From the NCBI RefSeq assembly GCF_947179165.1, contig NC_077244.1, positions 16,874,949 to 16,938,948 of the forward strand: a stretch of 64,000 nucleotides of DNA. The letters run 5' to 3'. A model generated the notes under the pieces. It ran no database searches. It had not been told where the DNA came from and saw nothing but the letters and a program-made list of their open reading frames with translations. A program made the position numbers and the translations under genes. Below, piece after piece: positions 13,051 to 23,111 of this stretch (within the stretch, counting starts at the first letter, position 1; every line of letters starts with the position of its first letter). The DNA is from Solanum dulcamara (Eukaryota > Streptophyta > Magnoliopsida > Solanales > Solanaceae).

Positions 13051-13951
13051 TTTTACCACAATTCACCTATTCAAATAATTGTCTCTCTACAAAGACTCCC
13101 AAAAACTCCATTGAATACCTTCAAGGAATTCTTTGAAATTCTCCTTCAAAAGTCTCGGTTTCTTCAATTTTCTATGATCTTCTCATCCAAGGTATGTGGG
13201 TATTTCATCCAAGGGTAGTATTCACCAATGGATCCCAATAAATTCTCATCTTTTTGATAAATTTAACTATGTATTTTTATGGGTTTTATGAGCTCGATTT
13301 CAACTTTATGAATTATGACTCCAGTTATGATTATGAATCTATTTTAATGTAAAATTGCATGGAATTGAAGAGTTTTTCTATGAATTTTCCGACATTAATC
13401 TTTAGGGTCATGATATGAATTATTAGTATCATCAATTATATTTTCATTTGATATTATTTTTATGAATTATGTATGAGTTGATATAAAGTATATGATCATG
13501 CATGTTTTCAATCCAATTTCATAATTTCCAAGTCAATTGATCATGTATTATGCGTTCACCTTAATTTCAAGTATAAGATATGATCATGAATTTCAACAAT
13601 TCAAGTATGTTATATTTAAAAGGGTGACTTAAGACCCTTATTATGTTTCTATGAAAAGGATTCAAAATGATGGAAGTCCTACACCCACATTACATGAATC
13701 ATAAGATAATAAGCTATTCTTATGAACAAGTTTTATGATGTACGATTATGAAAAGCTTATAATTTATGATATGATATATATTCCATGGGATGTAGACTTA
13801 GCACCGACATGAAATTGAGGTAGGTGCTCGACTAAGAGGTTCTTTAAGAGCAATCTCTAGTCCCTTAATTACGTTTCTACCGTAGGTTGCCTTTATGTCC
13901 TAGCTAGCGGATACAGAAATAGCACATGTTCATGATACAGAGTCTACCTAT
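13051..13951 (+). repeat. Element 2 5' LTR, block 2
   Basis: Continues the LTR after element 1: ACAATTCACCTATTC, TCTCTCTACAAAGACTCCC and GGTATGTGGGTAT align with 55668-55810. It ends at 13951, where a second insertion begins. The last 5 bases, cctat, are one copy of that insertion's target duplication. Confidence 0.85.
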
Positions 13952-16428
13952 TATCACGACCCATGCCTAGGATCTAGACGTGATACGATGAATGAAAAAA
14001 CCGGAGGTACTTCACCCAAGCCTATTACCATTTATTTAGCCTTTCATCAATAATGAAAATAAATATCAAGAGGAAGGAAAAAGGGAAGGTGGGAATAAGG
14101 GAGAACACCATAAAATAAGAGTCATCATCAACCTTAGATCATCATATATTTATGTTCAAACATACCTCTACTAATAGACTTGGCGGGGGCTAAGACAAAT
14201 TCGTAGCTCACCCTCAATCAAAATAGAATAAAATGCCATAGTAAGTGTCTAGAGGTCTCAACATATTATAAGATAGGAAGATAAATGAGTATTGTTCATG
14301 AAACATGGGAACTCACCAAAAGTATTCTTCAAATGAAATCTCAAACTAGCCATGTGGAGGAGAATGGGGAGGAGCATCGGTCCCTACATGGTGATATCAT
14401 GTAGGCAATAGTATGCGTTAGTACTTTTAATGTACAAAGTATGTAGGCATGCAACAAGATAAAAACATTAAGGCATTCATAAGGTAAAATACATTAGTGA
14501 ATGCATGCATGAGTAATCAAGTAGTTAGCATTTAAATTATACATATGTGAGAAGATGACCATAACGGATATTTAAAACCATGCGAGATATTATATGGAAT
14601 CCAACATAACCCTCAATGTAGGCACGGAGAAACTAATTGCCGGGTAGAACCCCATTCATTTTACATATATTTATTTAACATTTGATGGCTACAAAGTCCT
14701 AGCCTACAAGGGCTCCTACGGTAGCACATAGTTAATGTAACATGAGACTTTATTTAAGGACCCCTTTGGTCGAGTCCCCATCTACATGCTACATTTGATG
14801 TTAAGTCAAATGCCACAAAATAGTATAATACCTCTTATTAGTCATATAATATATCTTGACAATTCAAAATATCACATTTGGTTGAATAGCTCATTAAAAC
14901 CTTTATTGATTCAAATATGTGAGAATTTTCCTTAAAACATAAAGAATCCTTCATTCGTATTATTTCATCATTCTTTCATTTCATAAGACTCCCTTTTTAT
15001 CATAGACATTGATTTCATAAACATTCATTAGGAGTCAAAAGCTTTCAAGTCAAACTTTACTGGAAACATAGTAAAATTAGGTGGGTTCTATTAAATTCAT
15101 CTTTCAAACATGCTTTTCAAAAGGACCATGCATGAAAAATATCAATTGAGTCAATTTCAAACATACTTCAAATAACCCACCATTCATTTTAAAGATCCAT
15201 AATAACTCGAGATAGGAAATTACTTGAAATTCAATAATTTATGTAATCGAGTAGTAATAAAGCTTACTTGAACATAATGTCCATAATTTGAACCATAATC
15301 TAGCAATTTGAGAAGGATTGGACAATAACCATATGAAAATTCATAAACCCAAGATAGGAAATTAAGGCATTCATAGGTAGTGATCAAGCCTTGGAAACAG
15401 CCTCTGGCAGAAATGCAAGGTAAGGCTGCGTACAACAGACCCTTGTGGTCGGGCCCTTCCCCGGACCCTGCGCATAGCGGGAGCTTAAGTGCACCGGGCT
15501 GCCCTTTTATAGGTAGTGATCAATTTCATACAATTTGAGTCAATAACCACAATTTCAATCATGCTTCATGCTAGTAAGAAAAAATTAGAAGTACCCATAA
15601 AGAATTAGTACTTGAATTTGAAGGAATTAGTTGGAAAGGGTCTTGGGACTCCATGGGTGAAAGAACCCATAGATGAAGAAACACACATACCTTAGAGTAA
15701 AGCTTGAAGAAAACCTTGATGCTTGATCTTCAATGAGGAGCCTTGAATACCTTGAGTTTGAGAGGAATTTTGTAGGGAATGATTTGGAAGAGAGGGGGCT
15801 CAAGTTTAGGGTTTTTTGTAGGCAAAAGAGTGGGAAATGACCTCAAACTACGTCCAAGCCCATCTATATATGTTTAGGGAATTGTCCAAGTTACCCTTAC
15901 TTGAAACTGGAAATTTTAGCTGAATTTTGAACTAACTGGGAATAGTTCTACGACATGAAAATGTTCATCCACAGTTTAGTTTTTTCAAAATTATAATTTG
16001 AACCAAGATTGACAAAGTTTGCGATGCAGACTTGGAGCAGATCCTTCTTGTTAAGAGGACATATCGCTTTACTCCTAACTCCAAATAATGCAATCTTGGT
16101 GGTGTTGGATAGAAGACTCAAAGTACTTTAATTTGATAGGTAAAGGTCCACCTCATATTCTAGGAGATATAGTTATTTGAAGTTGACCCTTATACGCACT
16201 CATACAAAAACTTAGCTGATAGAAATTCTTTAGGCTTGGCTTGGTGTTGATATCCCGTCTGACCCTACACCTCATCTAACATTCTTTATATATTTAGTAA
16301 TTGATCCTAACTCATATATACAATTTGAATTCATCAAGTTCGAGAAAACAAATTCCTCTAAAGCCATTTCCCCCCTATTTCACCTTATAATAGCACCCTC
16401 CAACCTTCAAAACACGCAAAACCTCACA
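13952..16428 (-). mobile_element. Solo LTR nested in the element 2 LTR
   Basis: Plus-strand view TATCACGACCC to CCTCACA with no PBS, PPT or coding region. Flanking 5-bp repeats are cctat (13947-13951) and ccttt (16429-16433), four of five identical. The host LTR resumes exactly across the gap. It carries a SINE at 15388-15508. Confidence 0.75.
15388..15508 (+). mobile_element. 5'-truncated Au-like SINE
   Basis: The body reads GAAACAGCCTCTGGCAGAAATG, then GACCCTTGTGGTCGGGCC, GCGCATAGCGGGAGCTTAAG and GCACCGGGCTGCCCTTTT, the 3' part of Au-type SINEs. It is flanked by perfect 15-bp repeats ataggtagtgatcaa (15373-15387 and 15509-15523). The tRNA-like A and B boxes are missing, so it cannot be transcribed by Pol III from its own promoter. 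Family name is from memory of the consensus. Confidence 0.85.
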
Positions 16429-17144
16429 CCTTTGCAAGTAACCCCCTTTATGGATGTGGAGATTATATGATTCCATGTAATAGATCGCATGTTCTTATTG
16501 TCAGATATGGTTATCTTCCACATATGTATTGTCCTTATAATATTTTAAAAGACTACTCTTATCCTCTAGTTTTATATGATACTCTTATGGTTTATTGTGC
16601 ACTGATCTTTCTTATGTTAACTTATGATTTTACTACCTCTTCTATCATGCTATTTAAAATGGTCATTTTCACAACATGGTTTTATTATGTATTGCATTGC
16701 CTACATACTTAGTACATTCAAATATACTAACACACACTTCATTGCCAATATTATATCACAACGTAGTGATGGATGCTCCATCCTATTCTTGTGTCTAGTC
16801 AATGAAAATTATGTGGTGATTCCTCATGCTTTGATGGAAAACCAAGTCATTCTTCCTTCTTATTGTTATTCATATAATATGTTGGTGTTTTTACACTATT
16901 TAATGTTATGTCATTTTACTTTCTTTAAGGGTGACCTAAGAATGTGTCATAGTCCCCGCACCTATAGTTATGTAGAGGCATGTTGGGCATATGTGTATGG
17001 AGTCTATATTTCCTTACTTCCTTCTATCTATGATATATTCTTGGACATTTATGAGTTTCCACTTATTTTATACCTTATGTATTCTTATAATATAATAAGA
17101 GGCTTAGTTGGGGTTTATTCGGGAATTCTAATTGTTGTGTCACA
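16429..17144 (+). repeat. Element 2 5' LTR, block 3
   Basis: Picks up the LTR at CCTTTGCAAGTAACC, matching the position after CTACC in the solo LTR at 56566, and ends near GTGTCACA at 17144. The long open frame at 16624-17157 lies wholly in this LTR and is judged non-coding. Confidence 0.8.
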
Positions 17145-17160
17145 GCTAGGTATCTGAGTA
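17145..17160 (+). other. Degenerate primer-binding site of element 2
   Basis: GCTAGGTATCTGAGTA resembles ACTTGGTATCAGAGTA, the PBS context found at 58165-58177. It directly follows the LTR end. Confidence 0.55.
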
Positions 17161-17353
17161 TAAGGTTTTAAAGTATCCTAGGGATTCCAACATGACGCGT
17201 CTAGTATTCATGGGTGTGAAGAATTCCACGTCTATGAGTAGGAGAATATGAGGTATCTTAGGAAATCCTCACTTCTTTCATGATTTATATCGTGCATTAT
17301 AGTGTACTATAAGTCTTTTTCCTTTAACTATTATTCTTTGTGATTTTCAGAAA

Positions 17354-18498
17354 ATACCTCCAAGAGGAGCTCCACATCTAAGAGGGGTTGATGCTAATGA
17401 GGGACAGGCCCCTCAAGCTCCTAATGATCCTCTAGCCGATCAAGTTACCCTTGCATAATTTCGTACTACCATCTCTATGATAGCCCAAACCATGACTACT
17501 CAAGTGAACCATGGAGTTGTGGCTCCTCCAAATGTTTCTACACGTACTTCAAGGTTTAGGGACTTTACAGGAATGAATCCTCCTATGTTTCATGGGTCTA
17601 ATATTTGTGTGGATCTCCAAGATTTTGCTAATGAAGTGCATAATATTGTTGCTATCATGGGGTGTATTCGGTGAAGAAGGAGGAATTAGCGGCCTATAAA
17701 ATCAAGGGTGTTTCTCATGTGTGGTTCAATTAATGAAAGGCTGAAAGGGATGAATGAGGTCCCATAGATTAGGAGAACTTCAAGGTTGTATTTCTTGACA
17801 ACTTATTCCAACTTGAATTGAGAAAGGAGAAAGTGTTAGAATTTATCAACCTTCAGCAAGGTAAAATGAGTCTGAGGAAATATGCCCTCAAATTCATAAA
17901 GTTTTCCAATTATGCTCTTTTTTTGGTAGCCGACTTCTGTGCCTGAATGAGTAAGGTTATTTCGAAAGTGTCAGACTTTGTGATGAAAGAATGTCAAATT
18001 GCTATGCTTATCAAAGAGCTGGATATTTCTAGGCTCTTGACATATGCCAAACAAATTGAAGGAGAAAATCTTAAGGAGAGGAAGGTGAGGGAGTCCAAAA
18101 GGGCTCGATTTGAAGATCGGTTTCTCAATCCAAATCTGGTGGTGGTAATGGTCGTTTAAAAAAGGCCAATGATTTTAAGGCCAAAGTTCTTCACAAGCTT
18201 CGGGCCAAAGTTTTGAGAAAGACAGGGTGGCCAACTCTAAGTCCCAAAGTTGTGGTGTTAGCGGGTTCATTCCTCCCAACTATGGGAAAAACCATAGAGG
18301 TAAATATTTGTTTGTTATGGATGCTTGCTTTGAATATGGTAAAATAGGGCAAAAAATCTCTAATGCCTTAATAAACGGAGAGAAGAACATCCTCAAGGTC
18401 AATCTACTCAAGGTGGTCAAGTTCAGTATGGTGGTGCCCCACTCCAAAATAGTTTCTATGGACTCCTAGCTAGGCAAAATGTTGAGGAGTCTCCCAAT
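17354..18498 (+). pseudogene. gag of element 2
   Basis: Encodes structural capsid-like and zinc-knuckle regions. PPRGAPHLRGVDANEG begins at an ATA where related elements have ATG, then FRDFTGMNPPMFHGSN and a capsid region with stops and frame changes, then the tail ISRLLTYAKQIEGENLKERK. The zinc knuckle at 18260-18345 retains only scattered cysteines. Not translatable as it stands. Confidence 0.75.
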
Positions 18499-19501
18499 GT
18501 GATTACGGGTATGTTACAGATCTTTAACTTTGATGTTTATGCTTTATTTAATCTGGGGGGAACATTGTCTTTTGTTACTTCTTACCTTGCTATAATATTT
18601 GATATATATCCCAAAATCTTATTAGAGCTTTTTTTGGTTTATACTCCCATTGGTGATTCAGTTCTAACCAAGAAAGTCTATATGAATTGCCTCGTGTCGG
18701 TCTTGCAAAAAATAATCTCTTGTGATTTTGTTGAACTTGACATGACCTAGTTTGATGTTATTATTCGTATGGATTGGTTACATGATTCATATGCATCTAT
18801 TGATTGTAGAACCCATATGGTCAAATTCTAAATTCCTAAGGAGTCAGTTGTTGAGTGCAAGGGTAATGATTTGGTATGTAGAGTTTGGTTCATATCATGC
18901 CTAAAATCCTGGAAAATGATTTTTAAGGGGTGTATCTATCATCTAGTGCAGGTTAGGAATAGAAATTCTAAAAATACTAATATTGTGTCGGTTCCCATTG
19001 TAAATAAATTCCTTGATGTGTTTCCCAATGAGTTTCTCAGTATTCCTGTAAAAAGGGAATTCGATTGCGGTATAGATCTTTTTCCAACCACCCACCCTAT
19101 ATCTAATCCTCCTTATCATATGGCGCCGGTAGAACATAAGGAGTTAAAGGAATAATTAAAATATTTATTAGATAAGGGTTTCATAAGGCAAAGTATTTCA
19201 TTATGGGGTGCTCCCATATTGTTTGTTAGAAGGAAGGATCGGTCACTCTGCATGTGTATAGACTACCGACAATTAAATAAATTCACCATAAAGAATAAAT
19301 ATCCGATTCCAATAATAGATGCTTTGTATGATCAACTCCAAGGTAAAAGTGAGTTCTCCAAAATTGATCTTCGGTCCGATTATCACCAATTGAGTGTGAG
19401 GGAGTGAGACATTTCCAAAAAAGTACTTCAAACAAGGTATGGGCACTTTGAGTTCTTGGTTATGTCATTTGGATAAACTAACACTCTTGCTATTTTATAG
19501 A
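18499..19501 (+). pseudogene. Protease and 5' part of reverse transcriptase, element 2
   Basis: The protease reads VYALFNLGGTLSFVT, so the catalytic aspartate is Asn. A linker VPIVNKFLDVFPNEF follows, then RT blocks [19 protein letters not shown] and [13 protein letters not shown]. Stops are present near 18750, 18830, 19155 and 19407. RT breaks off at the equivalent of the segment before the catalytic YVDD/FIDD box, at the LTR start at 19502. Confidence 0.85.
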
Positions 19502-21010
19502 TGTTATACCCCATACTTTCGCACCTTGAGACATTGTCTTACGTCTCTTGAAAAGTGCCATGTGATCTAGATTATCTCCCATTCTATCAAATAACTCTAA
19601 GGAAATGAGAATGATATACCCCATAATAGGAAAGATTGGAGATACCTGCTTGGGGTGGACCCCAACTGCTACGTGGCATCCCCTGATTGGAGACATGGAT
19701 GCATTGGCCCAATGGGGGATGACATGTGTTACCCTTAGGGGATCACATGTGTCACCTCCTAAGGAGGTGTATATATACATGTTTGATGAGTATTAATTCA
19801 CTTCTTCCTTCAAAATTCAAAAGAAAAGAAAAGAAATAAACCCTAGAACTAGAGAGAGAGAGCGCTACGGGTTTAGAGCCAAAAAAAGGTAAACCCTACA
19901 ATTTCGTTCTGTGAATTAATTATCTGCGGTGTACTACAATGAAATAAAGGTGTTAATGATGTAAATTTACTGTTTGGAGAAGCACCAAAAGGGTAACGAG
20001 CAGCCACTACATTTTTAGCCGCGTTAAGGAACTTCCGAGATGAGTTTTGGCGAGTTTTGGCAAGGTAAGCTTCTACCTTTTGGGTTGGAGTTAATGATGT
20101 TGTTATGGAGTATATTACATGTGTTATATAAAACCGGAAGTAGGAAAATTGGATAATTATACTTGATGTGAGAAATAAACTAAATTGAAGTAGTTCTAGT
20201 TAAATCGAAGTCGAGTAGTGTGTTGTGGTTGTGGTGCTGCGTCTGGAGATGGTTTGGTTACGTGTTGCAAGGATGGAAAGTGTTTCAAAATGAGTGTGGG
20301 TGCTTCTGGTTGCAGCCGCATATCCCTCCGGTTCATATGATTAAAGGTTTTACAAAATAGAGATAGAAAACTTTATTTTGGTATTGTGGTTTTGGGCGAG
20401 TTGTGTAGAACTTGTATTGCATCATATTGGAGTGATTTGATTGTATATAGATGCTGGTTGTTATTGTAATATAGATTCTAAGATTAGAATTTGTATAGGG
20501 CAAGTTATAGGGGAGATGCTGCCCGATTACCGCTAACTTCGGAACTAGTAATAAACTAGTCGAAGGAAATGGATAAGGAAATGATTCCTATAGATACTTG
20601 GTGGTAGATTTGGAAATTGGAAAGTGAAAGGTTATTAATATTAGTATTACTTTCATGTTAATAGGTTAAGTAGATAACGAGGCAAACTTGATTACAATTA
20701 ATCCATAAAAAGGTATGTAAAGCTATCCTTCTTTTTGTCTTGATATGTCTTTGACATAAGTTATGATGTGATGATGAGATGTTTATGGTACCGAGTCCCT
20801 TGATGGGCCATGTATGGTATATGTGTATAAGGATTGATCCAAACGTTCCTCAGTATATGTTACTATCTAAGGATCGGGTCGTACGTTCCTCGGCCCATAT
20901 GTATATGACGACTACATGAAGGAAAGTAGAGACTATATAAAGCTTATCCTCTCTCTTCTTTTGGCATGTCTTAGATGTAAGTAAAATATGATACAAAAGG
21001 AAGAAGTATT
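19502..21010 (+). repeat. LTR copy B1, 3'-truncated
   Basis: Starts TGTTATACCCCATAC inside RT of element 2. It is homologous in inverse orientation to the solo LTR at 43736-47211 (ATCAAATAACTCTAAGGAA, GATGTATACCCC-like start) and to 50087-53540 (GGTATGTAAAGC, GGATCGGGTCGTACGTTCCTCGG). Contains GAGAGAGAGAG near 19850. The right end is approximate. Confidence 0.7.
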
Positions 21011-21029
21011 ATTGAGAATGTGTTGTTTA

Positions 21030-21495
21030 CTAAAGAGATTTTTACACATACAAGAAAAAGGGGTAAATCGGCCAATGTGGTTATTAAGCTAAACATGGTG
21101 AATTATGATAGAGTTTCATTATTTTTCTTGATGAAAGTTCTAAGGTAGATGGTTTTTTCTATAACTTTTGTTGATTTGATGTGGAGATTAATATCAAATA
21201 ATTGGTATTCAATCTTGGTTAATATTTAGTCTCAGGAATATTTTCACTCTACTAGAAGGTTGAAACAAGGAGATCCCTTATCTCATGCTTTATTCATCAT
21301 ATAAACAGATATTTTAAGCAGGACTCTCATTTCTTGTTTGTGATGCCCAATTTATGGGATATGATTTTCCAAAGTGGAGTAATAATGTCAATCATATTTC
21401 ATATGCAGATGACACTATTATATTTTCTTCAATGGCCTCTTATTCTTCAAAGAAAATAATGTCTACTTTGCAGGAATATGAAGTACAATTAGGTT
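21030..21495 (+). pseudogene. LINE (L1-type) reverse transcriptase fragment
   Basis: Plus-strand translation shows NVVIKLNMVNYDRVS, LISNNWYSILVN, RRLKQGDPLSHALFII and ISYADDTIIFSS, diagnostic of non-LTR retrotransposon RT with the YADD box. At least three stops interrupt it. Neither the endonuclease domain nor a poly-A tail is seen. Confidence 0.8.
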
Positions 21496-23111
21496 AGACC
21501 TAGTGACTTAGTTACACTCTAAGGTGAGTTTTATTGTCTATTCCCTGTGGGATCGACGCAAACTCTTAGTTAGGTTAATATATTGCAAACAATCATCTAC
21601 ACTTTAGTTTAGAGGTGTATTTGAACATTATCGGAGGGCCAGAGTGAAGCCCTCTGCCTCGCGGAGCGAGATGAGACCGACTAGGGCAAAAGGTTGTTTT
21701 TTCCTAGTTTGACTAGGTCCCCCCCCCCCAAGATATTTTTAAAGTCTATAAATACCCCCTTGAATGTTTTTAACCAGAGTTAGACATTATTGATATTAGG
21801 AACATTGTAGGAGCACAAAGCAAAGCATAATCTCTATTATTCTAGGGTTTCCTCTAAACTTTAGCATTAGATTATTATTTATTTGTTGTTTATGAACTAT
21901 TTTATGTGTAATTGGAATATGAGTGGATAAAAGCCTTCATGCTAGGGTTATGGTCATTTTATGAACATGTTCTTCTATTTATATGATTATTTAGTGGATT
22001 CTACCATACATGTTTTGTTCTCTTAATCTTATACTCAACTATTCATGGCTTCACAATCCATAAGATAAATGAATAATTGCTAGTGGAACTGGAGACAAGA
22101 AAGCTAGGAATAGAACATGGATTAAGGGGAAGATAGATTAGCGGCTAAGACGGAAAGTACCTAGTTTGACCGACTTGGGTCAAATACATGAAGATATATA
22201 CATGCATTCAAAATGATTTACCACATCCCCGGTCAATGATTTACGTGTGAGGTCAATTTAGATAGGTGATTATATGGTTCGAAAGACCATGATTATATTA
22301 TCAATCATGTGATTCAACAATTCGTCAGATATCTTAATCATGCTTAACAACTATAATTACAACAGATGATAGTATGCAAAGCGTCATAACCTTAGGTCTT
22401 TAATCTCTCTAATCAACTCTCACAATAAATCTCTGCTTTAATATAAGTGTTTTTGTAGAATTCAATAGTAGTTTTAGTTAGAATAAAAACCAAACCAACT
22501 TCTATAGAAACGAAAAACACTAGTTCTAATAAATATGATAGAAAAATTGATAGATTGTCAGCAATTAACTCTTTGAGGATCAATAAGCCCGACTGCGAAA
22601 GCAGCGACTTATTACTTGCGATCGTGTATCTGTTCGATGAAAATCCAAAGTGAGCACCGCATCTCAGGTCTATCTCAACCCTGAACTCCCAAACTAATTC
22701 TTTTAAACTCCGACCTTGTAACAATCATTTAAAGCTCAAATCCTGGCCTTTGTATCTAGGCACAACCAAATTCTTTGAGGCTCGAGCCTAATATCCTGTG
22801 TTAAAAGAGTTCAACCTTAACTCAAAAGTATGCGGTATTGCAATAAGAGCGTCACCATGGATTTTTAGAAAGACCATAAAACCGGATGGTAACAATAGGA
22901 AAGAATGATCAACTCATAACACATAAATAGTTCATACCTGACAATTGTCTAAGGTGAAATCTTACAATTTATGGCTTAAACTATAACGAACGTGACCCGC
23001 ACAAACCCAATAAAACATGGGCTATATCCGGTAACACAAGCATAATTATCTAGGTGTGCTAAAATGTGAATACATTATATATTACATACTATAAATAGAG
23101 AAACTTAGATT
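21496..23111. other. Non-coding stretch between LINE fragment and SMXL 3' end
   Basis: The phrase CCCTGTGGGATCGACGC followed by TTAGTTAGGTTAATATATTGC resembles the end of Athila/Tat-type LTRs, and a TATA-like TCTATAAATACCCCC lies near 21752. No coding region, PBS or second LTR was found. SMXL 3' UTR probably lies just below 23112. Confidence 0.4.

Larger units (their letters stand above)
3559..19501 (+). mobile_element. Outer Ty3/gypsy element 2, split by nested insertions, 3'-truncated
   Basis: The 5' LTR lies in three blocks (3559-3949, 13051-13951, 16429-17144), about 2.0 kb in total and collinear with the intact solo LTR at 55287-57258. PBS, gag, protease and part of RT follow. The rest of pol and the 3' LTR are missing; RT stops where another LTR begins at 19502. 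Two insertions split the LTR: element 1 (3950-13050) and a solo LTR (13952-16428). Confidence 0.85.

Noticed and set aside
16467..17157. Two overlapping open frames, the longer of 177 residues
   Set aside because: They lie wholly inside block 3 of an LTR that is collinear with other LTR copies. Composition is low-complexity hydrophobic from AT-rich DNA, and the frames are not conserved in 55287-57258.
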